Assembly: GCF_022899935.1 (NCBI RefSeq)
Contig: NZ_JALJCJ010000004.1
Span: forward strand, 372,001 to 436,000
Reading direction: 5' to 3'
Source of the DNA: Shinella curvata
GTDB taxonomy: Bacteria; Pseudomonadota; Alphaproteobacteria; Rhizobiales; Rhizobiaceae
Length of the DNA stretch: 64,000 bases
The notes beneath the pieces were generated by a model. That model ran no database searches and had not been told where the DNA came from. It was given only the letters and a program-made list of their open reading frames with translations. Shown here piece by piece: positions 34,786-43,520 of the stretch; position 1 is the stretch's first letter, and each line of letters starts with the position of its first letter. Position numbers and translations under genes: made by a program.

Positions 34786-35765
34786 GCGGAACCGTCCTTC
34801 AGTCTCGGGTCGATGACGCCGTAGATGATATCGACGAGAAGATTGGCGCCGAGCGTGGCAAGCGTCATCAAGAGCAGCTGGCCCTGGATAACGGGGTAGT
34901 CGCGCGCCACGCTGGCGGTGAAGAGGGTGAGGCCGAGGCCCGGATAGTTGAAGACGATCTCGGTGACGATGGAGCCGCCGAAGACGGCGCCGAGCATCAG
35001 GGCGAGGTTGGTCAGCACAGGCAGCATGGCGTTGCGTGCGCCGTAGCCGAGCATGACTGTTGCGGCCGTCAGCCCCTTGGCACGGCCCATCGTGACATAG
35101 TCCTCGCCGAGCACGGAGATCATCGAGGAGCGCATGGTCGTTTGGAACTCGCCGATGAGATAGGGCGAGAGCGTCAGCACGGGCAGGATGGCGTGGTAGA
35201 AGACGCTGCCGGCGAAGGTGAAGTTGAGGCCGGGATCGAGGCTTGGATCATAGGCATAGCCGACCGGGAACCAACGCAGCGCCACGCCGAAGACGAAGAG
35301 CGTCGTCAACGCGATGATGACGGGTGGCACGGCGATCATGACCACGGAAAACGGCGAGACGACCGTGTCGAACCGTCCGCCGCGCCGCCAGGCGGCGATG
35401 GCGCCGAGCAGGGTGCCGACGACGAGCGAGAAGGTGATCGCCGTCACGACGAGGAACAGCGTCCAGAGCGTCGAGCGGGCGAGCACCTCGGTCACGGTCT
35501 GCGGGTAATATTTGACGGAGACGCCGAGATCGAGCGTCGCCAGCCCTTTGAGGTAATCGAGGAACTGGGCGGCGAGCGGCGCCTCGACGGCGCCGAACCT
35601 TGCCTTGATCGCCTCGACGGCGGCGGGCGTCGCGCGGGGGCCGAGCTGGGCGATCATCGCATCGACGGGGGACCCCGGCATGAGCCGGGGGACCGTGAAG
35701 TTCATGACGATCGCAAAGCCGAGCGCCACCGCATAGACGCCGAGGCGCCGGGAGGAGATGTACAT
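34782..35765 (-). CDS. ABC transporter permease (DppB/OppB-like)
   Basis: The 327-residue protein begins with a membrane helix (GVYAVALGFAIVMNFTVPRLMPGSPVD), the DppB start signature, and contains six or so membrane segments and an EAA-like loop (VLGEDYVTMGRAKGLTAATVMLGYGARNAMLPVLT). It follows the binding-protein gene after 14 bases. It is the first permease of the chitooligosaccharide/peptide-type importer. Confidence 0.85.
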   Translation of the reverse strand: MYISSRRLGVYAVALGFAIVMNFTVPRLMPGSPVDAMIAQLGPRATPAAVEAIKARFGAVEAPLAAQFLDYLKGLATLDLGVSVKYYPQTVTEVLARSTLWTLFLVVTAITFSLVVGTLLGAIAAWRRGGRFDTVVSPFSVVMIAVPPVIIALTTLFVFGVALRWFPVGYAYDPSLDPGLNFTFAGSVFYHAILPVLTLSPYLIGEFQTTMRSSMISVLGEDYVTMGRAKGLTAATVMLGYGARNAMLPVLTNLALMLGAVFGGSIVTEIVFNYPGLGLTLFTASVARDYPVIQGQLLLMTLATLGANLLVDIIYGVIDPRLKDGSA

Positions 35766-35779
35766 CCCGTGATCCTGCC

Positions 35780-37480
35780 TTATTCCACCGGCTTCAGGCG
35801 GAGCAGGTGCACGAGGCGCATGCGGTTGTTGTCATGGTTCTCCGGGTTCATGACGGGTTCCTTGTCCGTCACCCAGCCGGTGAAGCGCTTGGTCGAATAC
35901 TGGAACCAGGTCGGGCCGTTGAAGATCGGAACCATCGGCAGGTCGTCGGCGACGATCACCTGGATGTCGTTGAAGAGCTTCTTGTGCTCCTCATCCGTCG
36001 TCACCTTGCGATAGGCATCGAACAGGGCGTCGAGCTTCGGATTGGAGTAACGCGACGGTGCGGTGGTGATGCGGCCGGCAAAGGCTGTTGACATCGACTG
36101 GTAATAGCCGCGGAACGGCGTCGAGCCGTCGGCGCGTGACTGGAAGGCCACGTCGAAGCTGCCTTCGAGCAGCTGCTTCTGCCACTGTTCGTATTCCGGC
36201 GTCGCGACCGAGGTGTTGAGGCCGGCGGCGCGCAGGCCTTCGGCGGCGATCTGCGCGGTGTCGATCCAGTCGGTCCAACCGTTCGGGATGATGATGGTGA
36301 AGGCAAGCGGCTTGCCGCTCTTCGTCTTGCGCATGCCGTCATCGCCCTTGGCGTAACCGGCCTCGTCGAGCAGCGTGTTGGCCTTTTCGACGTCGAAGGT
36401 CATCCATTCGTCCTTGGCGCCCTCCGCTTCCGGGTTGCGCCAGGCCTCGAAGCGCGGCGGCAGGCCGCTCGCATGCAGGTTCACCTTGGGATAACCGAAG
36501 CTTGCAATATCGACCATGGCAGTGCGGTCCATGGCAAGGCTGAAGGCGCGGCGGAAGTTGATGTCGTCGAAGGCTTCCTTCTTCGCCTCGTCGCTGCTCT
36601 TCAGGTTCATCTGGAAGGCGACGGTTTCGGCCGGCGGCTGCCAGTAACCGTTATGCTCGGGGTCGAGCGCCACGAAGGTCTTGTCGATTTCCGGCAGAAA
36701 GGAACCGATCCAGTCGAGATTGCCTTCCGGCAGCAGCGCCAGCATCTGGTCGTTGCCGGCGATCTGCGGCAGCTTCAGGCAATCGACATGCAGCGAGGCG
36801 GCATCCCAGTAGTTCGGGTTGCGGCACTGTTCATAGACCTGCGGCGTGAACCGGCGGATCTCGGTCATCGGGCCGGAACCGACCGGCTTTTCGTTCTTGA
36901 AGGCGACGGGATCGCTGACATCCTTCCAGATGTGCTCCGGCACGACTGCCAGATCGGAGATCGATTCCGGGAACTGGCTGTTGACGCCCTTGAGGTGGAT
37001 GACCACCTCGGCCGGCGAAGGCGTCTCGACGGAGGCGATGGTCTCGCCGACGCCGGCGGTGTCGAGGGCCGGGTTCTTCAGCATCAGGTCGAGCGTGTAT
37101 TTGACGTCCGCTGAGGTCAGCGGCTGGCCGTCGGACCATTTGACGTCGGGCCGCATCGTATAGGTGATCGATGTCATGTCGTCGGAGAACTTGAAGTCCG
37201 TGGCAAGGCGGAAGACCGGCTTGCCGCCGTCATCGGGATTGAAGATGACCAGGGGTTCGTAGATGAAATCCATCGTGCTCTGGCGGCGTCCGCCGAGGTC
37301 GAACGGGTTGAAATTCTGCACCCAGCTCGTCTGTTCCTCGATGTGCATGGTGAGCACGGCCTCGGCATTCGCCGACGTCGCGAAAGCCCCGCCGGCCATC
37401 AGCGCGGTGATCATCGCCGCCGCCGACAGAAGCAGCGCCCGCCGCGTCATGGACAGATAATCCTTTGTATTGATTGGCAT
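35780..37480 (-). CDS. ABC transporter substrate-binding protein, family 5 (SBP_bac_5)
   Basis: The 566-residue protein has an N-terminal export signal (TRRALLLSAAAMITALMAGGAFATSANA, cleavage near residue 40). The DppA/OppA-type fold follows, with the conserved VKWSDGQPLTSADVKYTLDLML segment near residue 125. Such proteins bind peptides, or in Vibrio and others chitobiose and related oligosaccharides. It heads the operon containing two permeases, two ATPases, a GNAT and a GH20 hexosaminidase. The ATG at 37480 is chosen because AAGGGG lies about seven bases before it. A perfect 15-bp dyad is 41 bases upstream. Confidence 0.85.
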   Translation of the reverse strand: MPINTKDYLSMTRRALLLSAAAMITALMAGGAFATSANAEAVLTMHIEEQTSWVQNFNPFDLGGRRQSTMDFIYEPLVIFNPDDGGKPVFRLATDFKFSDDMTSITYTMRPDVKWSDGQPLTSADVKYTLDLMLKNPALDTAGVGETIASVETPSPAEVVIHLKGVNSQFPESISDLAVVPEHIWKDVSDPVAFKNEKPVGSGPMTEIRRFTPQVYEQCRNPNYWDAASLHVDCLKLPQIAGNDQMLALLPEGNLDWIGSFLPEIDKTFVALDPEHNGYWQPPAETVAFQMNLKSSDEAKKEAFDDINFRRAFSLAMDRTAMVDIASFGYPKVNLHASGLPPRFEAWRNPEAEGAKDEWMTFDVEKANTLLDEAGYAKGDDGMRKTKSGKPLAFTIIIPNGWTDWIDTAQIAAEGLRAAGLNTSVATPEYEQWQKQLLEGSFDVAFQSRADGSTPFRGYYQSMSTAFAGRITTAPSRYSNPKLDALFDAYRKVTTDEEHKKLFNDIQVIVADDLPMVPIFNGPTWFQYSTKRFTGWVTDKEPVMNPENHDNNRMRLVHLLRLKPVE

Positions 37481-37520
37481 TTCATTCCCCTTTTCGCTCT
37501 CGTTTTTAAGAGTCAATCAA

Positions 37521-37535
37521 TTTGATTTAATCAAA
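37521..37535. promoter_or_regulatory. Candidate operator upstream of the chitooligosaccharide-type transporter operon
   Basis: TTTGATT-T-AATCAAA is a perfect, AT-rich 15-bp inverted repeat 41 bases before the binding-protein start. AT-rich dyads of this kind suit ROK/NagC-type repressors. Which of the two flanking ROK proteins would bind is unknown. Confidence 0.45.
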
Positions 37536-37718
37536 GGCTGATTTTTTCCGCGCCGTCAATCGGGGTCCGAAAAAAATGTTTGGGGCGTGCTGGCCGTCGA
37601 TTTTGAGAGGCTAGGTCGTCCGGAAAGATGGTGGTGACAACGCGCGTCTGCTCCGGTTTCTGGGGCGCCGAGCCGTAGCCGTCGGCTGTTGCCCGGCGCG
37701 ATTTTTTCTGTGGTGCCC

Positions 37719-37747
37719 TTGACGGAAATTCGAAACCGTTATTTAGT
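37719..37747 (+). promoter_or_regulatory. Sigma-70-type promoter of the ROK/M20 operon
   Basis: TTGACG (37719-37724), a 17-base spacer and TTTAGT (37742-37747) match rhizobial -35/-10 spacing. The -10 element is the left end of the dyad at 37742-37768, so a repressor bound there would block transcription. Confidence 0.6.
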
Positions 37748-37768
37748 TCGGTGACTGAACGAATTAAA
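37742..37768. promoter_or_regulatory. ROK-type operator overlapping the -10 and transcription start
   Basis: TTTAGTTCG and CGAATTAAA are near-mirror arms around nine bases, giving a 27-bp imperfect dyad 10 bases before the GTG start of the ROK gene. NagC-like operators are also AT-rich dyads of this kind. A partly similar GTGAACGAAC stretch lies at 40243-40252 before the first binding-protein gene. Confidence 0.55.
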
Positions 37769-37778
37769 TGAGGCGAAT

Positions 37779-38993
37779 GTGAGCGAGACCCTTCGGATAT
37801 CCCGGAAATTCTCCCAGCGGGCGGTCATGGAAACGATCGTGCAGGGCGGCCCCATCTCGCGCGCCTCGATCTCCAAGCAGACGGGCCTCTCCAAGCAGAC
37901 GATCTCGGAAATCGTGCGCCAGCTCGAAATCGAGGGCTGGGTGCGTGAGACCGGACGCACCAGCGGCCATGTCGGCCGCACCGCCGTGACCTACGAGTTG
38001 GTGCCGGATGCCGCCTATATCGCCGCCGTCGATCTTGGCGGCACCAAGGTGCGCGTCGCCATCGCCGATCTCACCTGCCAGGTCTTCGCCGAGGACGTCG
38101 CGCCGACCGACCCGCGCGGCGGTCAGGCGGTTGTCGACCAGATCGTCGACATGTGTTTTCGCGCCGCCGATGCGCAGGGGATCGCTCGCGAGCGCATCCG
38201 GCTTGCCGTGATCGGCGCGCCCGGCGCGCCTGATGACAAGACCGGCCGCATCCTGCTTGCCCCGAACATTCCCCATCTCGACACGATGAACGTCGCCGCC
38301 GCCTTCGAAAAAGGGTTCGGCTTCGATGTCATGCTGGAAAACGACGTCAACCTCGCCGTGCTCGGCGAGAACTGGCTGGGGCAGGGGCAGGGTATCGACA
38401 ATCTTGCTTACATCGCGCTTGGCACGGGTATCGGCGGCGGCCTGATGGTTGGCGGCAATCTGGTGCGCGGTGCCAGCCATGCGGCGGGCGAGCTCGGCTT
38501 CCTGCCCTTCGGTGCCGATCCCTTCGAGCCCGAATCCCTGCATTACGGTGCTTTCGAGCGCGTCGTCGCCTCCGCTGGCATCATCGACCGTTTTCGCGCG
38601 GCAAGCGGCAAGACGCTGTCGGTGCCGGCGATCTTCGATCTTGCGACCGAAGGCGATGTCGATGCGCTGAAGGTGCTCGACGACACGGCGCGCCTGCTGT
38701 CGCGCGGCATCGGCGCCATCGCCGTCATCGCCAATCCGCAGAAGGTCATCCTCGGCGGCTCCATCGGCCTGCGCCCGGAAATGCTGGAGCGGGTCAAGAT
38801 TTTCCTGCCGCAGTGCTTCCCCTATCCGATCGATGTCGAGGCAAGCGCGCTCGGCGCGCGTGCGGCTCTGGTCGGCGCCGCCGCCATCGGGCTTGGCCAC
38901 CTGCACAACACGCTGTTTGGTGCCGATACGCCTGACAGCCGCATCTCGCTGCCACCGGCCAGCACCGTCGCGCTGCGGGAGGTCGCCCAATGA
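37779..38993 (+). CDS. ROK-family transcriptional regulator (autoregulated)
   Basis: The 404-residue protein starts at a GTG with GAGG five bases before it. It has an N-terminal winged helix (about 12-65, ISRASISKQTGLSKQTISEIVRQLEIEGWV) and a ROK domain (AVDLGGTKVRVAI, GAPGAPDDKTG, LGTGIGGGLMVGG). The usual Cys-rich zinc motif after GELGF is absent: the region reads LPFGADPFEPES, whereas the other ROK protein in the window keeps CxCGxxGC. Its stop codon overlaps the M20 gene (ATGA), so it heads that operon. The dyad over its -10 predicts autorepression relieved by an imported ligand. Confidence 0.84.
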   Translation: MSETLRISRKFSQRAVMETIVQGGPISRASISKQTGLSKQTISEIVRQLEIEGWVRETGRTSGHVGRTAVTYELVPDAAYIAAVDLGGTKVRVAIADLTCQVFAEDVAPTDPRGGQAVVDQIVDMCFRAADAQGIARERIRLAVIGAPGAPDDKTGRILLAPNIPHLDTMNVAAAFEKGFGFDVMLENDVNLAVLGENWLGQGQGIDNLAYIALGTGIGGGLMVGGNLVRGASHAAGELGFLPFGADPFEPESLHYGAFERVVASAGIIDRFRAASGKTLSVPAIFDLATEGDVDALKVLDDTARLLSRGIGAIAVIANPQKVILGGSIGLRPEMLERVKIFLPQCFPYPIDVEASALGARAALVGAAAIGLGHLHNTLFGADTPDSRISLPPASTVALREVAQ

Positions 38994-40243
38994 CGGCTAT
39001 CCTCACCGAGCGCCTGCGCGCCGCCCTTGACCATGATGACGCCATCGCGCTGCTGCGCGGCGCCATCGGCTGCAACAGCGTCACCGGCAACGAGGCGGCC
39101 GTCGTTTCCTATCTCGAAGCGCAGATGCGTGCGCGCGGCATCGAGGCCGTCGAGACCGCGGAGTTCCTGCCGGGCCGCCCCAACGTCTGGGGTGAGCGCA
39201 AGGGCGTGACCGGCGACCGCCGCCTGCTGTTCATCGGCCATACGGACACCGTCCATGTCGAAGGCTGGCGCGAGCATTGGGCCGGCACCGAGCGCGAAGA
39301 CCCCTTCGGTGCGCCGATCATTGACGGCGCGATCTGGGGGCGCGGGGCAGGGGATCTGAAGGCCGGCATCTGCACCTCGCTTGCCGCCCTCTCCCTGCTG
39401 GACAAAGCCGGCATCCGCCTCGCCGGCGATATCGGCTTCGCCTTTGTCGGCGACGAGGAGAGTGGCGAGCCCGGCTCCGGCGTCTCGGCCGGCGTGAAGG
39501 ATTATGTCGCGCGCATCGAAAGCGGCGCCGTCGACCGCCCCGATTTCACCGTCTATGTCGAGCCGACCCGCCTTGCCGTCTATTCCGCGCAGATCGGCTT
39601 CTTCATTGCCGACATCACCATCACCGGCAAATCCGCCTATTTCGGTGTGCCGGAACTCGGCAAGGATGCGCTGAAGGCAAGCCATGCCGTCATGTCTGCC
39701 CTCTGGCGCCACTCCGACGCGATTTCCGCCCGCGCCGAACATGACCTGATCGGTCGCGGTTTCCTGCTCATCACCGGCCTGCAAGGCGGCGGCTTCATCG
39801 CCGTGCCGGAGACCTGCAAACTCTCGCTGATCCGCAAGCTCCTGCCGGGGGAATCGCTCGATACGGCGGCGGCCGAGATGGAGGCCGTCATCCGCGGCGC
39901 CGTCCAAGATTCCGAGATCCGCGTCGAGATCGCCTATCCCGCCGGCCGCGACCATGCGCTCGGTGGCACCGCGGCGGAGATCGCATCGGATCGTCCGGAA
40001 GTCGCCCTGCTGTCGGCAGCCGTGGCCGCCGCCATGCCCGGCCGCGGCTTGGTTGAAGGGGCGCCCTTCTGGTCGGAATCGCCGTTCTTCGTCAACCGGC
40101 TCGGTGTGCCCGCGGTCTATTGCGCGCCCGGCGATATCCGGAACTGCCACACATTCGAGGAGCATGTCGATGTCGAGGAATATCTCGCCGGCATCGTCGC
40201 CTTCGCGAGCTTCATGGCCGGCTATTGCGGCGTGATCGACTGA
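38990..40243 (+). CDS. M20-family zinc deacylase/peptidase (acetylornithine deacetylase-like)
   Basis: The 417-residue protein has the M20 metal ligands in order: H84-x-D86 (GHTDTVH), D122 in GRGAGDLKAG, E156/E157 (GDEESGE) and a late His in NCHTFEEHVDVEEY. The family removes acyl groups from N-acylated amino acids or hydrolyses peptides in the cytoplasm. Coupled to a ROK regulator and followed by two binding proteins, a permease, a YhfX-type protein and an ATPase, it probably processes the compound the operon imports. Confidence 0.85.
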   Translation: MTAILTERLRAALDHDDAIALLRGAIGCNSVTGNEAAVVSYLEAQMRARGIEAVETAEFLPGRPNVWGERKGVTGDRRLLFIGHTDTVHVEGWREHWAGTEREDPFGAPIIDGAIWGRGAGDLKAGICTSLAALSLLDKAGIRLAGDIGFAFVGDEESGEPGSGVSAGVKDYVARIESGAVDRPDFTVYVEPTRLAVYSAQIGFFIADITITGKSAYFGVPELGKDALKASHAVMSALWRHSDAISARAEHDLIGRGFLLITGLQGGGFIAVPETCKLSLIRKLLPGESLDTAAAEMEAVIRGAVQDSEIRVEIAYPAGRDHALGGTAAEIASDRPEVALLSAAVAAAMPGRGLVEGAPFWSESPFFVNRLGVPAVYCAPGDIRNCHTFEEHVDVEEYLAGIVAFASFMAGYCGVID

Positions 40244-40275
40244 GTGAACGAACAATCAAAAGAGGGAACGACATC

Positions 40276-41337
40276 ATGTTCATGCGGAAATTTCTGAGTG
40301 CCAGCGTGCTGGCGGGCCTGCTACTTTCGACGGCGCCTGCTTTTGCCCAGACCGTCGGCCCGGCCGGCGAAGCGGCCACCCCGAGCGCCGAAGTGACGCT
40401 TTCGGATGCGGATATCGCGGCGCTGAAGGACAAGGGCTACAAGGCGGCGCTGCTCTGGCACACCTCCTCCGATTTCGTGAACGCCGTGACGGCGGGCGCC
40501 AAGGATGAATTCGCCCGTGCGGGCGTCGAGGTCGTGGTGCAGACGGATGCCGGCTTCGATGCCGCACGCCAGCGCTCGGACATCGAGACGGCGCTCGCCG
40601 CCAAGCCGAATGTCATTCTGGCGTTGCCGCTCGATCCGGTCACGTCGGCGGAAGCCTTCCGCCAGGCGGTCACCGATGGCAGCAAGCTGGTCTTCCTGTC
40701 CAACCTGCCGGCCGACTACAAACACGGCAAGGACTATGCGGCGATCGTTACAGACGATCTCTTCCAGATGGGCAAGCAGGCGGCCGATGCGCTGGCCAAG
40801 GCGATGGGTGGCAAGGGCAAGGTCGGCTGGATCTTCCACGATGCGACCTACTACGTGACCAACCAGCGAGACAACGCCTTCAAGTCGACCATCGAGAAGG
40901 ATTACCCTGACATCAAGATCGTTGCCGAGCAGGGCATCACCGATCCGGCCCGTGCTGAGGAGCTTGCCAGCGCCATGCTGCTGAAGCATCCCGATCTCGA
41001 CGGCATCTATGTCACCTGGGCGGAACCGGCTGACGGCGTGCTCGCGGCGCTGCGCGCAGCCGGCAACACCAGCACGAAGATCGTGACGCTCGATCTTGCC
41101 GAACCCGTCGGCCTCGATATGGTCAAGGATGGTGCCGTCGTCGCGCTCGTCGCGGACAAGGCCTATGAACTCGGCCGCACCATGGCCGCGACCGGCCTGA
41201 AGTCGCTGCTCGGCCAGGAAACGCCCGCCTTCATTGTTGCCCCGGCGCTCACCGTCACCAAGGACAACGTGGTGGAAGGCTGGAAAGAATCGCTCAATCG
41301 CGACGCGCCGCAGAGCATTCTCGACGCCGCGAAGTGA
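40276..41337 (+). CDS. Periplasmic sugar-type binding protein, first tandem copy
   Basis: The 353-residue protein has a Sec signal (FLSASVLAGLLLSTAPAFA, cleavage near residue 24) and a Peripla_BP_4 fold (ALLWHTSSDFVNAVTAGAKDEF, GIYVTWAEPADGVLAALRAAG). It delivers a ligand to the permease and ATPase further down. A closely similar paralogue follows immediately. GAGGGA lies about ten bases before the ATG. Confidence 0.82.
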   Translation: MFMRKFLSASVLAGLLLSTAPAFAQTVGPAGEAATPSAEVTLSDADIAALKDKGYKAALLWHTSSDFVNAVTAGAKDEFARAGVEVVVQTDAGFDAARQRSDIETALAAKPNVILALPLDPVTSAEAFRQAVTDGSKLVFLSNLPADYKHGKDYAAIVTDDLFQMGKQAADALAKAMGGKGKVGWIFHDATYYVTNQRDNAFKSTIEKDYPDIKIVAEQGITDPARAEELASAMLLKHPDLDGIYVTWAEPADGVLAALRAAGNTSTKIVTLDLAEPVGLDMVKDGAVVALVADKAYELGRTMAATGLKSLLGQETPAFIVAPALTVTKDNVVEGWKESLNRDAPQSILDAAK

Positions 41338-41342
41338 TCCCC

Positions 41343-41364
41343 GGAGGGCGCTTCGGCGCCCTCC
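41343..41364 (+). repeat. Perfect UUCG hairpin after the first binding-protein gene
   Basis: GGAGGGCGC and GCGCCCTCC form a 9-bp perfect stem closed by the very stable TTCG tetraloop, five bases after the stop codon. No T tract follows. It probably protects the upstream mRNA from 3' decay and so raises binding-protein yield. Confidence 0.65.
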
Positions 41365-41392
41365 CATCACCGGTTTCATTGGAGGAAAAACG

Positions 41393-42457
41393 ATGCCCAG
41401 ATTTTCAGGACTGTCGGCGCTCGCTGCCGCGTGCCTTGTTTCCACCAGCCTGTTTGCCGCCGATGGCGCGACCATCGGTCCGCATGGCGAAAAGCCCACC
41501 CCGGCTGCCTCCGTCACGCTGACGGACGCCGAGATCGCCAAGATCAAGGAGGGCAAATATTCCGCCGCCCTCGTCTGGCACGAGATGAGCGAATATACCG
41601 GCGCGGTCGATCGCGGCGCCAAGGATGAGCTTGCAGCACTCGGCATCGAAGTGGTGGCGCAGACGGATGCCGGTTTCGATGCGGCCCGCCAGCAGGCCGA
41701 TGTCGAGACGGTGCTTGCCAAGAAGCCGACCATCATCCTGTCGCTGCCGGTTGACCCGGCGACGGCTGCTGCTGTCTACGATCCCGCCCGCAAGGCCGGC
41801 GTGAAGCTCGCCTTCGTCGACAATTCGCCCGCCGGCTACGAACACGGCAAGGACTATGTGACGATCGTCTCCGACGACCTGTTCCAGATGGGCAGCAAGG
41901 CGGCGGATGCCATGGCCGCCGCGCTCGGCAAGAAGGGCAAGCTCGGCTACATCTTCCACGATGCCGATTTCTACGTGACCAACCAGCGCGACCAGGCGTT
42001 CAAGAAGACGATCGAGCAGGATTATCCCGACATGTCGATCGTTGCCGAGGCCGGCATGGCCGATCCGGCGCGCGCCGAGGAGATCGCCCAGGGCCTGCTC
42101 ACCCAGAACCCGGATCTCGACGGCATCTACGTCACCTGGGCCGAACCGGCGCTCAGCCTGCTCTCCAGCCTGAAGGCCGCCGGCAACACGAAGACGAAGA
42201 TCGTCACGCTCGACCTCAACGAGCCGGCAGCACTCGACATGGTCAAGGGCGGCAATTTCGCGGCGATCGTCGCTGATGAGGCCTACAATATCGGCCGCAC
42301 GGCCGCACGCGCTGCTGCCGGCTCGCTGATCGGCAAGGAGGCGGCGCCCTTCCTCGTCGTGGATTCGCTTGCCGTCACCAAGGATAGCGTGCTCGACGGC
42401 TGGAAGGCCTCGCTCAACAAGGATGCGCCCGAAAGCATCGTCGAAGCGCTGAAATAA
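41393..42457 (+). CDS. Periplasmic sugar-type binding protein, second tandem copy
   Basis: The 354-residue protein aligns with the previous one along its whole length, including the shared segments YVTNQRD, TIEQDYPD, NPDLDGIYVTWAEPA and AAGNTKTKIVTLDL. By eye well over half of the C-terminal residues are identical, so the pair arose by tandem duplication. A Sec signal covers residues 1-23. GGAGGAAAAACG precedes the ATG. Two binding proteins sharing one permease suggest two related ligands or affinities. Confidence 0.82.
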   Translation: MPRFSGLSALAAACLVSTSLFAADGATIGPHGEKPTPAASVTLTDAEIAKIKEGKYSAALVWHEMSEYTGAVDRGAKDELAALGIEVVAQTDAGFDAARQQADVETVLAKKPTIILSLPVDPATAAAVYDPARKAGVKLAFVDNSPAGYEHGKDYVTIVSDDLFQMGSKAADAMAAALGKKGKLGYIFHDADFYVTNQRDQAFKKTIEQDYPDMSIVAEAGMADPARAEEIAQGLLTQNPDLDGIYVTWAEPALSLLSSLKAAGNTKTKIVTLDLNEPAALDMVKGGNFAAIVADEAYNIGRTAARAAAGSLIGKEAAPFLVVDSLAVTKDSVLDGWKASLNKDAPESIVEALK

Positions 42458-42464
42458 GCCCCTT

Positions 42465-42485
42465 GGCGGGAGCACGTCTCCCGCC
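42465..42485 (+). repeat. Perfect hairpin after the second binding-protein gene
   Basis: GGCGGGAG and CTCCCGCC pair perfectly around a CACGT loop, seven bases after the stop codon and without a T tract. It sits in the same place as the UUCG hairpin after the first copy, with a different sequence, so both binding-protein messages end in a stabilising stem. Confidence 0.6.
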
Positions 42486-42516
42486 GAACGACCCGGCTCC
42501 CGTGAGGATGATCGCC

Positions 42517-43509
42517 ATGTCCCAACAAAAGCAGACGGCCACGCCGTTGTCGGCGCCGATGGAGAGACCGCCTCTTCTGAAGCGCATCAATCTCCAGCAA
42601 TACGTCGTCTATCTCGGCTTCCTGGCGATCTTCCTGTTCTTTGCCATCGTGTTGCGCGACAGCGGCTTCCTGACGGTGCGCAACCTCTCCAACATCGTGT
42701 TGCAGACCGCACCCGCGACGATCATGGCGATCGGCCTCGTCTTCGTGCTTTCGGCCGGCGAGATCGATCTCTCCATCGGCTCGATCGTCGCCGTCTCGGC
42801 CCTTGCCGCCGCCGTCACCATCAATGCCTATGGCATGCTTGCCGGTATTGCCGTCGGGCTCGGTGCGGGCCTTGCGATCGGTCTCGTCAACGGTGTGCTC
42901 GTCGCCTATGTGCGCCTGCCGTCCTTCCTGGTGACGCTGGCGACGATGGGGCTCTTTGCCGGCGTGGCGCGGTCGCTGACCGACCTGCGATCTATCCCCG
43001 TCACCGACAGCGCCTTCACCGGCTTCTTCGGCTCCGGCGCGTTGCTCGGCATCCCCTCACTCGTCTGGTGGACGGTCATCGCCATCCTCATCGGCCATAT
43101 CGTCTATCGCGAAACCCGCTTCGGCGCCCATGTGCTGGCGACCGGCGACAACAACCGCGCGGCGAGTGTCTCCGGCATCAGCGTGCCGCGCATCCGGCTG
43201 GCCGTCATGATGCTCTCGGGCGGTCTCGCGGCGCTTGCCGGCCTGCTCTATGCCGGCCGCCTGCAGGCGGCGAAGTACACGCTCGGCGAGACCGACCTGA
43301 TGACGGTCATCGCCGCCGTCATCGTCGGCGGCACGCTGCTCAATGGCGGCAAGGGCTCAGTCGTCGGTGCGCTCGTCGGCTCGCTGATGATGGGCATGCT
43401 CAACAACGGCCTCATCCTGATGGGTCTGTCCGTTTCCGACCAGATGATCGTTCGTGGTCTGATCATTCTTGCCGCAGTCGCCGTCTCGCTGCGCGAAAAA
43501 GCCCGCTGA
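42517..43509 (+). CDS. Sugar-type (CUT2) ABC transporter permease
   Basis: The 330-residue protein has about eight to ten membrane helices and the CUT2 signature AGEIDLSIGSIVAVSALAAA near residue 85, with IVGGTLLNGGKGSVVGALVGSLMMG near the C-terminus. The ATG at 42517 is preferred because GAGGA ends eight bases before it; an ATG at 42508 overlaps the ribosome site. It is the only permease in the operon, so it would form a homodimer. Confidence 0.83.
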   Translation: MSQQKQTATPLSAPMERPPLLKRINLQQYVVYLGFLAIFLFFAIVLRDSGFLTVRNLSNIVLQTAPATIMAIGLVFVLSAGEIDLSIGSIVAVSALAAAVTINAYGMLAGIAVGLGAGLAIGLVNGVLVAYVRLPSFLVTLATMGLFAGVARSLTDLRSIPVTDSAFTGFFGSGALLGIPSLVWWTVIAILIGHIVYRETRFGAHVLATGDNNRAASVSGISVPRIRLAVMMLSGGLAALAGLLYAGRLQAAKYTLGETDLMTVIAAVIVGGTLLNGGKGSVVGALVGSLMMGMLNNGLILMGLSVSDQMIVRGLIILAAVAVSLREKAR

Positions 43510-43520
43510 AGGAGGATTTC

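Noticed and set aside
42465-42485. Terminator after the second binding-protein gene
   Set aside because: No T tract, and the permease starts only 32 bases later; more likely a stabilising stem.
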